64,000 nucleotides of DNA. Source: Lysobacter antibioticus. Its GTDB lineage: Bacteria; Pseudomonadota; Gammaproteobacteria; Xanthomonadales; Xanthomonadaceae. The stretch lies in contig NZ_JMTZ01000004.1 of assembly GCF_000731095.1 (NCBI RefSeq), positions 1 to 64,000 of the forward strand, written 5' to 3'. Shown one piece after another: positions 8,731-18,433 of this stretch (position 1 is its first letter; the number at the start of each line of letters is the position of its first letter). A program made the position numbers and the translations under genes. The notes below the pieces were generated by a model. That model ran no database searches. It saw only the letters and a list, made by a program, of their open reading frames with translations, and was not told the DNA's origin.

Positions 8731-11607
8731 ATGCGAGCGAAAAATGGTTCATTGGCGCTGCTGCTGATGGCAGTGAGCGCCGTGCCGGCGGTATCGACGG
8801 CGGCACCGATAAGCAATCCGCGCGACGACAGTTGCAGTCGCCCGGAGAACAACGTATCCAAGTTCTGGAACGATTCCAACTTCGCCGCCAAAGTGGCGCA
8901 GATGAACTTCAGCGGCGGGATCGTCTGCATCAACGCGAACGTGGGCATGGCCGCGGGCCAGGTTTCGGCGAGCGACGTCTATACCGCCGATCACATGTAC
9001 TGGGTCGCGGACGCCATCGCCGTCAAGGCAAGGGAACTGCCGGGCCTGAGGAGCGACGCCGATGCGTTCAACTCGAAACTCAACGAACTGAACAGTCTGG
9101 TCGCGTTCCTGCGCATGGGTTTGGTCAATCAACCGATCGACCGACCGATCTCCAGTCAGCCGAGTTGGCTGATCGAGAAGATTCAGCTCGCCATGGACGC
9201 ATTGGTCTACGGCTCGGGCGAGCCGAACAAGTACATCTATGCGTTCAACAGCGACACTCCCGCGAACTTCCCAACCGCGACCAATAGCGAACTGGTCCGC
9301 AACATCGCGCTGCTGTTCGCCGACGGCGCCGACACCCTGCCTTACGACAATGCGCGCAAGGACTATCTGATCACCACCACCAAGGCGGTCATCGAGCGTT
9401 TGAAGTACATGAACAACTACGTGTCCCTGTTCGTCCCGGCCAACGCGCCGGGACACAGGGCGCATGAGTACCTCAATGCGAACGCCTTCATGAACCGGCT
9501 TCCCGGGTACCTGATGAGGACGCTTCGGCAAAGCCTGCTCTCGACCAAGCTGGCGAACAATGCCCAGGCATTCACCACCGAGGTGCGCTATCCGAAGCGC
9601 ATGAACGGTACAGGCCCGCTTCCCAGCGTCGACGATCGCGTCGACGTTCCGTTCTCCACCGGTACGGACAAAGGTTACCGCCAGGTGTTGCCGACACGCG
9701 ATTGGGCATACTTCAACCTGTCGAACCGCGCTTACGATCAGAGCTATCAGAATCCGAACGTCGAGGTGAACGCGGTAGCGCCGCATTGCGACACCGTGCA
9801 CTTCGAGCTGGTGTACAAGCCTAACTACGCACCGAAATCCGCTGGCGACAACCCCCTCTACTTCCCTCTGACCTTGAATGTCCGATCGGCGGGGTACTAC
9901 GACGCCAAGGACAAGAAGCAGATCGATACCAATCTGTCCTACGGGACCAGCCCGGGCGGCTTGCCGAAGCAGGTCTATCTGCAGGCATCGGACGGCCATG
10001 ACGGGAAGTTCTACTATTCGGCGACGTTCAAGCTCAATGCCGGCAGCGGCATCGACGCCGTCGAGTATCCCCTGAGCACCTTCGACATCCAACTGCTGCC
10101 GGGCTCGCCGGTATACAGGAACAGTGACGGAACCTTGCTGGCTACGGACAGCCGCGGCGCTTACAACCAGTCCGAAGTCAGCGTCGGCAAGTTCAGGTAT
10201 GACTGCCGGACGACGAAGGGACAGGTCGCGGCCGCTCGGATCAGAAACGAACCCACATTGCGCAGCGCGTTCTTCGACACCTACAACGCGGCCTTCGACA
10301 CCGCACGTAGCGCCATCCTTTCCGACAATCCGTATCAATCCGGCGGAGCGCAGGCCGCGTTGATGCGTGAACTGATGGAGGCCTATGGAACGTACCAGTT
10401 CTCCTCGCGCTACCAGACCGCCATCCAGGACACCGGGGTGCTGGAGTGGTGGAAGGGCCGGATCAAGCCGATAACCCAGGCCGTCAGCGACGAACTCGTT
10501 GCCGGGCGTACCCGGCACAAGGGCATGGTGATGGCTCTGAGCTACGTCCTGAGCTATACCGGCCTGCTCGGCAACTGCGAGCACTACAGCATGTGCCGCC
10601 CCTACCGCGACAGAAGCAGCGCCGACGACTACTACTACGATGTCAAGTTCCCATACAACCGCGGCGGTTATCTCTGGCGCATCTGGGCACAGAAGCCGAG
10701 CGACCTGGTTACGGTCTCCAATGCTTACATTCAGGAGCGGATCACCAAGGAGCTCGATCTGGCGCACGAGTACTTCTACAAGAAGGTGTTGAACAACCGC
10801 TGGAGCGAATCGGAGAAGAACGGCCATAGCTATCGCGCCGGCGATTTCTACATCAATGCGAACGCATACAACTGGCAAACCACCTTCGAGCCGTTCGTGG
10901 AAGGTATCTTCGACTTCAACGAGTATCACCAGAACAACACCTTCGCGGGCGGCACCTCGTACGGCCAGTTCTCCGACCGCTCGGAAGCGGCATTGGATCG
11001 CGGCTTCTGGATCTATGCGTATGCCGATAATCCGTCCTACCGCGCCGGCAACTACGTTCCCTGGGAGCTCGGCCACGAGGCCGCGCACGAACTGGATCGC
11101 AAGAGCTTGTTCCTGAAGCACTCGAACGACACCAATGTGGCCTCGTACACCGGTTGGCCGAGGGACTCGATCACCGAAGGCCTGGCGGAAGTGGTGCAAA
11201 CCTATCTGAGCGAAGAGCTGGACCGCCTGGCCGACAGCAGATACCTGACCACCAAGACCGCCGGCCGTCCGGTTTCTTTCCTGGTGCATGCCGCCCAAGG
11301 CACGGTCGCCGCGAAGTCGACATCCGACATCTGGCTGGCGGGCGCGCGCTATGACGACCCCGCCTTTTGCAAGAACCGCGGCGGCTGCGTCTACGACATC
11401 AATACCAGCATCTACAAGCATCTGATCGATAAGGACCCCGCCCAGCTCGACTACATCAACGACCTCAAGCGGTCCGGACGCTACTCCGCCGCGAACGACT
11501 ACTACGCAGGCGGCTTGCGGGATAGCTACGAAGCAGCGTTCTCGCAGAACATGCGCAACGCCAAGGATCAGTACGTACGAGAGAACCCGGGCAAGCTCGT
11601 GGAGTGA
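8731..11607 (+). CDS. Secreted M9-family collagenase-like zinc metalloprotease
   Basis: I take ATG 8731, preceded by an AGGGG site; the frame is open 168 bp further upstream, but that part lacks a signal peptide. The 958-residue product starts with a signal peptide (GSLALLLMAVSAVPAVSTAA, cleavage near 25). The long N-terminal half is consistent with the M9 N-terminal activator domain. The zinc site is HEAAH at 782-786, with the third ligand probably Glu816 in ITEGLAEVV, a spacing of 30 that fits clostridial collagenases (HExxH plus Glu about 28 residues on). There are no C-terminal PKD or PPC domains, so substrate anchoring would differ from large collagenases. It stands alone, with a hairpin after the stop. 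Confidence 0.85.
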   Translation: MRAKNGSLALLLMAVSAVPAVSTAAPISNPRDDSCSRPENNVSKFWNDSNFAAKVAQMNFSGGIVCINANVGMAAGQVSASDVYTADHMYWVADAIAVKARELPGLRSDADAFNSKLNELNSLVAFLRMGLVNQPIDRPISSQPSWLIEKIQLAMDALVYGSGEPNKYIYAFNSDTPANFPTATNSELVRNIALLFADGADTLPYDNARKDYLITTTKAVIERLKYMNNYVSLFVPANAPGHRAHEYLNANAFMNRLPGYLMRTLRQSLLSTKLANNAQAFTTEVRYPKRMNGTGPLPSVDDRVDVPFSTGTDKGYRQVLPTRDWAYFNLSNRAYDQSYQNPNVEVNAVAPHCDTVHFELVYKPNYAPKSAGDNPLYFPLTLNVRSAGYYDAKDKKQIDTNLSYGTSPGGLPKQVYLQASDGHDGKFYYSATFKLNAGSGIDAVEYPLSTFDIQLLPGSPVYRNSDGTLLATDSRGAYNQSEVSVGKFRYDCRTTKGQVAAARIRNEPTLRSAFFDTYNAAFDTARSAILSDNPYQSGGAQAALMRELMEAYGTYQFSSRYQTAIQDTGVLEWWKGRIKPITQAVSDELVAGRTRHKGMVMALSYVLSYTGLLGNCEHYSMCRPYRDRSSADDYYYDVKFPYNRGGYLWRIWAQKPSDLVTVSNAYIQERITKELDLAHEYFYKKVLNNRWSESEKNGHSYRAGDFYINANAYNWQTTFEPFVEGIFDFNEYHQNNTFAGGTSYGQFSDRSEAALDRGFWIYAYADNPSYRAGNYVPWELGHEAAHELDRKSLFLKHSNDTNVASYTGWPRDSITEGLAEVVQTYLSEELDRLADSRYLTTKTAGRPVSFLVHAAQGTVAAKSTSDIWLAGARYDDPAFCKNRGGCVYDINTSIYKHLIDKDPAQLDYINDLKRSGRYSAANDYYAGGLRDSYEAAFSQNMRNAKDQYVRENPGKLVE

Positions 11608-11619
11608 TGCCGGACCCAA

Positions 11620-11645
11620 GCAGCGCCTCGGAGACGAGGCGCTGC
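11620..11645 (+). terminator. Hairpin after the collagenase gene
   Basis: An 11-bp perfect stem (11620-11630 with 11635-11645) closes a GAGA tetraloop, 13 bp after the collagenase stop and 20 bp before the next gene. There is no T-run, so it may act as a weak terminator or a 3'-end stabiliser. Confidence 0.5.
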
Positions 11646-11664
11646 CTACCGATGAGGTTGACGA

Positions 11665-12174
11665 ATGATGCAGGCAAAGTGGTTATGGCTCGTCGTTCTA
11701 GCGGCGCTGGTCGGGTCGGTGTTCGTGGCCGTTTCCGATCCGTTGCAGCGAACGCTTACAGGGTTCTTCGAGCAGGACGCGAGCCGATCGACATCTCCAT
11801 CCGCAACCGATGAGCACCGCACCGACAACGCGCGCAAGCAGGCCGTCGGGCTTACTGTGCGAGACGAGGAGTTGCTCACCAGGCATTTGGCCGACCAAGA
11901 CCCGGGCGCCGCCTTGTCCGCGCCTGCCGAAGCGAGCGTCGTGCCGGAGGACCTGGAAAAACTGCCGGAGGCCGAGCGGATGGCGTATCTGGCCCGCGAG
12001 CGGTTCGGCCCCAGGATTGCGCCCACCCCGAGCGAAAGCGCTCGCTACAACATCCCCACGGCCCGGATCGAAAAACAAAGCGACGGCAGATATTGGCTGA
12101 TAACGGACGATGGTCCGAGTCGCCCCAATCTCCCGCCGGGGACCATCGTCGAACGCGATCCAGAGCGGCGATGA
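11665..12174 (+). CDS. Membrane-anchored hypothetical protein
   Basis: The 169-residue product has one N-terminal hydrophobic segment (about residues 5-24, WLWLVVLAALVGSVFVAVS) and a polar, charged remainder, which suggests a single-pass inner membrane or exported protein. ATG 11665 and 11668 are both possible; a GAGG site precedes them. About residues 85-169 contain PEAERMAYLARERFG and a Tyr/Trp-containing YWLITDDGPSRPNLPPGT segment. I do not recognise a family. It follows the collagenase gene by 57 bp, across a hairpin, so co-transcription is possible but unproven. Confidence 0.6.
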   Translation: MMQAKWLWLVVLAALVGSVFVAVSDPLQRTLTGFFEQDASRSTSPSATDEHRTDNARKQAVGLTVRDEELLTRHLADQDPGAALSAPAEASVVPEDLEKLPEAERMAYLARERFGPRIAPTPSESARYNIPTARIEKQSDGRYWLITDDGPSRPNLPPGTIVERDPERR

Positions 12175-12289
12175 ATCAAGTTGCGCGGCACGACTCGCCA
12201 CGCCCTCGCCCCGCGCGGTCGCCCTTCGTTAACCCAGTATCGGGCCTGCCCTGCCACAATTCAGCCACGACGATTCGAGGCCGCTGACC

Positions 12290-12886
12290 TTGTCCAGACT
12301 CAAAAATGCTTCGCCGTTGATTCTTTTGGTCGCCATCACCGGGTGCGCGCCGGAACAGCCCACTGCGGCTAATGTCCCCCCCGACTCGGCGCCGAAGGCC
12401 GCGCCTGCCGCATCCGCCGTCCGACCCGGTAAAGACGCCAAGAATGCGACCTATATGATCGACGGGGAGCCGGCCACGCTGGTCGACGGTGTCGAGGAGA
12501 AAACCATCGTGCCCGGCTCGGCTTCCAAGCAAGTGACGCGCTATACCGAGCATGCGTTCGAGATGGATCTCAACGACGACGGCCAGAAAGACCAAGTTGT
12601 CCTGTTGACCCAGGACAGCGGCGGCAGCGGCACCTTCTACTACGCCGCTGCGGCGCTGAAGACCCCGCAAGGCTACCAAGGCACGAATGCGGTGTTCATC
12701 GGCGACAGAATTACCGTTCAAGACTTCAAGGCCGACCCCGAGAGGCCGTCGCAATTCTGGATCAGCTATGGCGAAAGGCAGGCCGGGGAGCCGACTGCGG
12801 ACGACCCGATGAACATGGCTTCCAAAGAGTTTCGATGGGATGGAGCCTTGCTCGTCGAAGTGAGCGCTGCCGGCGGTACGAAGTAG
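12290..12886 (+). CDS. Hypothetical lipoprotein, TTG start
   Basis: The 198-residue product begins at a TTG (12290) with a purine-rich cgagg upstream; no in-frame ATG gives the signal sequence. Residues 1-19 are a lipoprotein signal with lipobox ITGC (Cys at about 19), followed by a Pro/Ala-rich linker. The mature part contains DLNDDGQKDQVVLLTQDSGGSGTFYYAA, a calcium-loop-like DxNxDGxxD repeat of the kind seen in FG-GAP or dockerin-like motifs, and ends ...SKEFRWDGALLVEV. Family knowledge: similar small lipoproteins act as periplasmic proteins of unknown role. It faces the M12 protease gene convergently. Confidence 0.7.
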   Translation: MSRLKNASPLILLVAITGCAPEQPTAANVPPDSAPKAAPAASAVRPGKDAKNATYMIDGEPATLVDGVEEKTIVPGSASKQVTRYTEHAFEMDLNDDGQKDQVVLLTQDSGGSGTFYYAAAALKTPQGYQGTNAVFIGDRITVQDFKADPERPSQFWISYGERQAGEPTADDPMNMASKEFRWDGALLVEVSAAGGTK

Positions 12887-13070
12887 ATCCACGCATACGC
12901 AAGCAAGCCCCCCGTCGGCGATTCTCAACCCTAGCCCGACGGGCATGTCGATCGCGAACGAACGAGTGTAAGCCCACGGGCGAATCGAATTTTTCAGGGA
13001 GACGCCCTGGCCCCTCGTGGGCCGGGGCCATTCAAGAACCCTGCTGCCTCGCCACCGGCAACCGGCAAGC

Positions 13071-13094
13071 ACCGCGCAGCAGCCGCTGCGCGGT
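13071..13094. terminator. Hairpin between convergent genes
   Basis: A perfect 10-bp stem (accgcgcagc / gctgcgcggt) with a 4-nt loop lies between the lipoprotein stop (12886, plus) and the protease stop (13144, minus). It is placed to act in both directions, but has no T-run. Confidence 0.5.
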
Positions 13095-13143
13095 ACCCGG
13101 ACAGATCATCCGGATCGGAAGTCTCTTAGTCCGATTGCCGCCA

Positions 13144-15990
13144 TTACCGGGAACGATAGGTGCCGATCAGGTTCATTCCGGAAAAGGCCGACCAGCCGTT
13201 GACCATGACGTAGTACGTCCCGGCTTGGACGTTGGCGATGCGACAGACTTCCATGGCGCTGCCCAGATTTGCACGGCAGTCGTAATTGGTCGTCGTCGGC
13301 GATGAGCCGTACTTGACGTACAGATCCGCATCGCCCCCGTACCCGCTGGCGATGAACTCCAGATCCGAAGCGCCGAGCGGCACGCTCAAGGCCCAGTATT
13401 GATAGCTGCCGGTCGAACCGGAAATGCCGCCTACCGAAACGCCATTGCTCAGGATGCCGACTCCCGTACCGATATCTCCGAAGGAACCACCGCCCCCACT
13501 GCCCGCCCGGTAGCTGCCCAGCAGACGCATTCCGGAGTAGGCGGACCAACCGTTCACCATCACGTGGTAGGTGCCGGCCTTGGCCTCGGCTATACGGCAG
13601 GTTTCCGACGTGCTGCCCAGATTCGCTCGGCAGTCGTAGTTAGTGGACGTCGGTGCGGAACCGTACTTGACGTACAGATCGGCGTCGCCGCTGTACTCGC
13701 TCGTGGCGAACTGCAGCTCGGTCGCTCCCGAGGGAACCTGCATCGTCCAGAACCGATAGCTGCCTGCCGCGCCGGAAATGCCGGTCTTCGCGACACCGTT
13801 GGCCAAGCTGTCGGCCCCGCCCTCTTGGTAGCTGCCGACCAGGCGCATTCCGGAGAACGCGGACCAGCCGTTCACCATCACGTGGTAGGTTCCCGCTTGT
13901 GCGGTCGGGATGTCGCACGTCTCCGCGCCGTTGCCAAGATTCGCGCGACAGTCGTAGCTGCTCGTGCTCGGCGCAGCGCCGTACTTGACGTACAGATCGG
14001 CATCGCCGCCATATCCGCTGGTCGCGAATCTCAGCTTCGACGCTCCCGGCGGAACGACCAAGGTCCAGTATCGATAGCTGCCCGCGGCCCCCGAAATGCT
14101 ATCGACGGGAATTCCGTTGCTCAGCGTGCCCGTGGGCGACACCGGAGCGGCGACGGCAATCGATTTGGCGACGGTATGCTTGGCTCCCTTATCGTCGGTC
14201 ACGGTCAAGGCCACGCTGTAGGTACCGGCCTTGGCATAAGTATGGCTGGCACTGGACCCGGTCGCCGTGGCGCCATCGCCGAAACTCCAACTGCGCGATG
14301 CGATGCTGCCGTCGCGGTCGACCGAACGATCGGAGAACGCGGCCGTCAGGCCGTTGCTCGAAATCGAGAAATCCGCGGTCGGCGGCGAATTCGCCGACCC
14401 GGGATCCGGGACCGTTACCGTCTTGGTAACGGTGGAGATGGCGCCCTTATTATCGGTAACGACCAGGGTGACATTCCAGGTGCCGTCGAGGAAATTGTGC
14501 GCAGGATTCGCCTCCGCGGACGTTGCGTAATCGCCGAAGCCCCAATAGCGTGAAACGATGCTTCCGTCCGGGTCGGTCGAGTTATCGGTGAAATGCAATC
14601 TATTTGCATAGCCGCCGGAGACATCTCTCGCAAACGAAAAATCGGCCACCGGGCGCAAGTTCGCCGTGGCCGGGTCTCCACGAAATGCAGCAACACGCCT
14701 CTTGTTCTCGATCAGCACTCGCCGATTATCGTTAAGATCCGCGGTACCCAAGGTCGTGCCGCCGAACGTCAGCTCCGGACTGGAAAAATACCTCAGCTGC
14801 CGGCGTTGGCCATTCGGGGCCGAACATAATCCGTACGACATGATCGTGTAGAACCTGTTGTCCGGGGTGCAATAGCCCTGTCCATAACTGTAGTACTTAC
14901 CATTGTTAGCCGTGAACTCATCATGAGCCGCACCCAGCAAATGGCCGATTTCATGAGCAATCGTACTCATACTAAGTATGTTCGACTTGCCGATGAAAGC
15001 GAACGCCTCCGATTCGTCGGGGCGAAGTTTAGTGACAAAGCCAGCTGTTCCATTCGAGTTGTTGATCAACAAGACGATATCCGCGGCATTCGCATCCCGG
15101 GCGGCGTGGATTTCGTCCATGTATCCATCGCCGCGCTTGATTGCACGATCCAGATCGAGAAACGGATTTTCCGTCGGGTAGTTCACCTCCAGGATATGCG
15201 CCAGATCGAGCGTCATCCCTACCTTGGAGTTGACATAGGCAAGATTGGCGTTGGCGATACCCGCTTCCACATCCGAACGGATATCTCCGCCCGCTGCGGC
15301 GATGGCTTCCTTGGCATCCTTCGTGACAACGACCATGACCCGGACGGTAACGTCCTCGCCCGCATTAAGCGCAGCGGGTCCCGGCCCGGCATATCCCGAC
15401 GATTGAGGATTCACTGAGCTTTGTGCAGGACGAATCCCCGAGCTTTGCCCCGATGGCCTGGGCGAGGGCGCCGAGGGGATGAGCACATCGTCCTGCATAG
15501 GAGGCGATTCTTCCATTTCCGCCAGCGCATGCTCACCGTTCGGCAGCGGGCGAATACCGAAAGAGCGGCCGTCCATGCTCATCGTGCCGGTCACGGTGTT
15601 CCCACGCCGCACCAGGACCACGGAGTTGAGCGAGTCGTGGGCCACCTCGCGCCCGGTCATCCTGCGCGTCTTGGACGTCTCGCGCACGTGGCCGATCCAT
15701 ACCAGGCTGCCGCTGTCGGTACTGCGTGCGTTCTCCAGTACCAACGTCACCCGACGACCATCCAGGTCGGCTTCGATCTCGGAGACCTTCTCCGACACCG
15801 CAGCCGCATTGACTCGCACGATGTGGCGACTCGAAGCGCCCGGCAACGCAGCGGCGGCAGCGCGCAAACCCGATGGAGATGGTTCGATTTCACCTACGAA
15901 TAACGGCTCGCCCGCATACGCGGACGCGCAAAGAGTGAGCGCACCTAACGTGAGTAAGGGCCGCATTAGAGTGTTGCTTCGAGAGGTCAT
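13144..15990 (-). CDS. Secreted M12-type metalloprotease with two PKD and three PPC domains
   Basis: The 948-residue product has a signal peptide (1-26, ending ASAYA) and an N-terminal propeptide-like region (about 28-165). The catalytic domain holds the metzincin motif HEIGHLLGAAHD at 346-357 and a Met-turn IMSYG at about 383-387. Two PKD domains follow (about 445-527 and 537-615, each with WxFGD and LxVTDxKGA). Three bacterial pre-peptidase C-terminal (PPC) domains follow (about 620-721, 727-829, 845-948), each with GDADLYVKYG, YDCRANLG and a GTYxVMVNGWSAxSGM block. PPC domains are normally removed during maturation. It is consistent with an extracellular protease exported by the Sec/type II route. 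An AAGGA site precedes the ATG; Met9 is an alternative start. Confidence 0.9.
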   Translation of the reverse strand: MTSRSNTLMRPLLTLGALTLCASAYAGEPLFVGEIEPSPSGLRAAAAALPGASSRHIVRVNAAAVSEKVSEIEADLDGRRVTLVLENARSTDSGSLVWIGHVRETSKTRRMTGREVAHDSLNSVVLVRRGNTVTGTMSMDGRSFGIRPLPNGEHALAEMEESPPMQDDVLIPSAPSPRPSGQSSGIRPAQSSVNPQSSGYAGPGPAALNAGEDVTVRVMVVVTKDAKEAIAAAGGDIRSDVEAGIANANLAYVNSKVGMTLDLAHILEVNYPTENPFLDLDRAIKRGDGYMDEIHAARDANAADIVLLINNSNGTAGFVTKLRPDESEAFAFIGKSNILSMSTIAHEIGHLLGAAHDEFTANNGKYYSYGQGYCTPDNRFYTIMSYGLCSAPNGQRRQLRYFSSPELTFGGTTLGTADLNDNRRVLIENKRRVAAFRGDPATANLRPVADFSFARDVSGGYANRLHFTDNSTDPDGSIVSRYWGFGDYATSAEANPAHNFLDGTWNVTLVVTDNKGAISTVTKTVTVPDPGSANSPPTADFSISSNGLTAAFSDRSVDRDGSIASRSWSFGDGATATGSSASHTYAKAGTYSVALTVTDDKGAKHTVAKSIAVAAPVSPTGTLSNGIPVDSISGAAGSYRYWTLVVPPGASKLRFATSGYGGDADLYVKYGAAPSTSSYDCRANLGNGAETCDIPTAQAGTYHVMVNGWSAFSGMRLVGSYQEGGADSLANGVAKTGISGAAGSYRFWTMQVPSGATELQFATSEYSGDADLYVKYGSAPTSTNYDCRANLGSTSETCRIAEAKAGTYHVMVNGWSAYSGMRLLGSYRAGSGGGGSFGDIGTGVGILSNGVSVGGISGSTGSYQYWALSVPLGASDLEFIASGYGGDADLYVKYGSSPTTTNYDCRANLGSAMEVCRIANVQAGTYYVMVNGWSAFSGMNLIGTYRSR

Positions 15991-16592
15991 GGCTTGCTGT
16001 ATTCCTTTGTCGTTGAGAACTGAATTCCCTAACCAATGAGGAGAAAAAATGCCGACAAAGATTCAGGGCTTCGGATTTATCGGCAATTCTTTCTAACAAC
16101 GACCAGCCGCCCCGCCTAGAATCCAAAACACGAACCCCGCGTTCCCATTCGGACAACCGCGCTCGATCCTCGCCACCTTTCATGAAAGCACTCGGAAACG
16201 GAGGCAAGACCATTCTGTGATTGCCGCCCGACCGATGCCGATCGCAGATCTATGCGAGCAACACACATACTGATCATCGACGCTCTACTCAGTCTGGATT
16301 CAGGCGCGACATCGCAGCACGCGGGGCACGATAAGTCGCCGCGAAACTTGGATCGTATCGGCAGTCGCTCCAGCCACCTGGGGACTCGTACGGCTCTGGC
16401 GTCGAGGCTATTCGCACCCCTCCGATGAACTGCGCTTCCGCGGCGTCGAGCCGCACGAGAGCGGACGCTCAGCAAGGCGCCATTCGTTCTTGTAACTCAT
16501 CGGCTCGCTGTGCAGCCCCGCATGCGCGCTTATACCGGCCAACGTGCGACTCGCCATGGAAAAACGGAACCGCGAGACCCTGCACACAAAGA
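15991..16592. other. Upstream region of the M12 protease gene
   Basis: About 600 bp without a supported gene. It should hold the promoter of the protease gene; I could not identify convincing -35/-10 boxes. Confidence 0.4.
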
Positions 16593-16623
16593 GGCCCGTC
16601 GAACAGTCACTGTTCGACGGGCC
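16593..16623 (-). terminator. Strong hairpin, probable terminator
   Basis: A perfect 14-bp stem (ggcccgtcgaacag / ctgttcgacgggcc) closes a 3-nt loop; on the minus strand it is followed by TCTTTGTG. It lies about 130 bp after the end of the methyltransferase remnant and would have terminated it. Confidence 0.6.
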
Positions 16624-16751
16624 GTCTTCCGATCAAATAAGGGCTCTGTGCCGTTCCTGTTCGATCTACCCATAGCTGCCTGCATCGACCGCACCAGCGG
16701 ATCCGCATCGACCGCACCGTTAAGATCTGCACCAACCTATCCAACCCACAT

Positions 16752-16896
16752 CTAAAGCTCGACGTCGCCGGAGAAGGGAATGGAGAGATAGCCGGACGCC
16801 AGCGAACGCACATGCGCCAGGTACTCCGGGCTGTAATCGGAATTGTCGGCCACGATCAGCGCGCCCGCCCGCAAGCGAGCTTCCACCAGCACGCGC
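16752..16896 (-). pseudogene. C-terminal remnant of a SAM-dependent O-methyltransferase
   Basis: On the minus strand the last roughly 46 codons read VLVEARLRAGALIVADN, then SDYSPEYLAHVRS, SGYLSIPFSGDVEL and a TAG stop. This matches the C-terminal end of class I O-methyltransferases (the GGLIVADN strand and the final PFxxGxEL segment). In-frame stops lie directly upstream, so only this tail remains and it cannot be active. Confidence 0.6.
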
Positions 16897-16924
16897 TACG
16901 GACGAACACACGCTCCAGGCCTTC

Positions 16925-17113
16925 ATGCGAGAGGTGCTGCCGAACACCTCGAGAGCGGCTCGCGGACGCGCGGGCGACCTCATCATCGCGCCCCTCGGCA
17001 CCGGGGGGAAACGATTCTCGGAATCGCCGCGAACCGCCCCGGAGATCAAGGCCTATGCGGTGGCCAAATCCGACATGTTCCTGGCCTACATCGAGCCCAT
17101 CGAGCAGGCGTGA
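16925..17113 (+). pseudogene. Possible gene fragment of unknown origin
   Basis: The 62-codon frame reads naturally (GDLIIAPLGTGGKRF, APEIKAYAVAKSDMFLAYIEPIEQA), but it has no ribosome binding site and begins abruptly next to the methyltransferase remnant on the other strand. It could be the tail of a deleted gene. No family recognised. Confidence 0.3.
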
Positions 17114-17197
17114 GCCTGCGTTTCATGAACAGGTATCGTAGACGACGGCTCCGGCCCTAATCTGCAGTGGCATTCACATGCTCCCTAGCACAGGGTT

Positions 17198-18433
17198 TCA
17201 ACCACCGTAACGCGGGTAGACCGCGGGAACCGCGATGGGATCGCGCTGTCGGCGCTTTCGTTCCCCGCCTACCTTTTTGGTCGTCGCCCTGGTGCATTCG
17301 CGCGCGGACCGTTCCGTGCCCGGCGCCAGGGCGGCATCGATGCATACCACCTTCCCGGCGACGATCATCAACGCCTGGCCGCCACCGTAATCCTTCACTT
17401 CGTCGTATTTGAACGGCGTCAGTGGCCGCCCGTCCGCATCGAGCAAGGCGAACTTCTTCATCCTGGACACCGCGATGAGCCCGTGCAGGTCCCAAGTCGC
17501 GCCGATGTCGCTCTGGTCGTACACCAGCTTGCCGTGGGTATCGAACAACTCCAGCCGATACCGTTCTTCATGCGCTTTCCGGTACTGCATCCTCTCGTAC
17601 GGATTGAGCGCTTCCGGCGGCGGATTGAGCAAGGCGCGGTAAGCGACGGTCCGCCCATAGAAGCTGCCGCCGCTGCGCGGCATGCGCAAACCGGTGACGA
17701 AGTTGACCGCCACGCCTTGGTATTCCTGCTCGAACACCATCGCCCAGCCTTGATCGAGGCCTTGGCGATCGATGCCTGGGGAGATGTCGTAGTACGCGAT
17801 CGGCAGAACGGACCGCCCCTTGGCATCGAGCAGGCCATCGCGAATCTTCCTGGGCTCGCCCGGGCCGGCGATATCCCGCCGGACCCGATACCACGACACG
17901 GCAGGGTTCGCATCCGTGGCGCTTTCGAAGATGCCGCTGTACTCGAACGGGATCACCGTGTCTCCACGGGCGTCGATGACGCCGTAACGCTCTTCGGCCG
18001 AATCGCCCGCTGCCGACTTGACCACGGCCACCGCCTGGCCGTTTTCGAAATGCAGCTCGCGCTCGAACAGCATCGTCGACACTTCGTTGCCTTGCCGGTC
18101 GAAACCGCGCAGGCTCTGCAACCCGATGGCCTTGAAGCCCTTGCCGCCGAGATCGGTCAGGTACTGGTAGCCGATCGGGATCACTACGCGCCCGGAGCGG
18201 TCGACCACACCGAACCGCTGCTCGCCGTGTTTACGAATCCGCGCAAGATACAAACCGTCGCTCATCGCCGACACTTTCTCGTGCGACGGCGCGCGCTGTC
18301 CGCGCTCCACGATCTTCGGCGGCTCCGGCTCCGCGACGGATTTTCCGGAGAGCGCCTGATAGTAGCGAACAGGGGCGCAACCCGAGATCGAACACACCAG
18401 CGCGATTGCAAGCACCTGCACTACCTTCGACAT
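17198..18433 (-). CDS. WG-repeat lipoprotein
   Basis: I choose ATG 18433 because it has an AAGGA site 8-9 bases upstream and starts directly with a lipoprotein signal (VVQVLAIALVCSISGC); an upstream ATG at 18460 would add nine residues before it. The 411-residue product contains several WG-type beta repeats of the form RFGVVDRSGRVVIPIGY, RYGVIDARGDTVIPFEY, DGLLDAKGRSVLPIAY and FALLDADGRPLTPFKYDEV. Family knowledge: WG-repeat proteins form beta-propeller-like surfaces and are usually periplasmic or outer-membrane anchored, with no assigned enzymatic activity. The C-terminus is basic (KKVGGERKRRQRD). The gene stands alone. Confidence 0.8.
   Translation of the reverse strand: MSKVVQVLAIALVCSISGCAPVRYYQALSGKSVAEPEPPKIVERGQRAPSHEKVSAMSDGLYLARIRKHGEQRFGVVDRSGRVVIPIGYQYLTDLGGKGFKAIGLQSLRGFDRQGNEVSTMLFERELHFENGQAVAVVKSAAGDSAEERYGVIDARGDTVIPFEYSGIFESATDANPAVSWYRVRRDIAGPGEPRKIRDGLLDAKGRSVLPIAYYDISPGIDRQGLDQGWAMVFEQEYQGVAVNFVTGLRMPRSGGSFYGRTVAYRALLNPPPEALNPYERMQYRKAHEERYRLELFDTHGKLVYDQSDIGATWDLHGLIAVSRMKKFALLDADGRPLTPFKYDEVKDYGGGQALMIVAGKVVCIDAALAPGTERSARECTRATTKKVGGERKRRQRDPIAVPAVYPRYGG

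Noticed and set aside
8749-11619. Long minus-strand frame across the collagenase region
   Set aside because: Antisense shadow; the plus strand has a signal peptide and the zinc motif.
13399-14553. Plus-strand frame of about 384 codons
   Set aside because: Antisense shadow of the PKD/PPC repeats; no start signal or domain.
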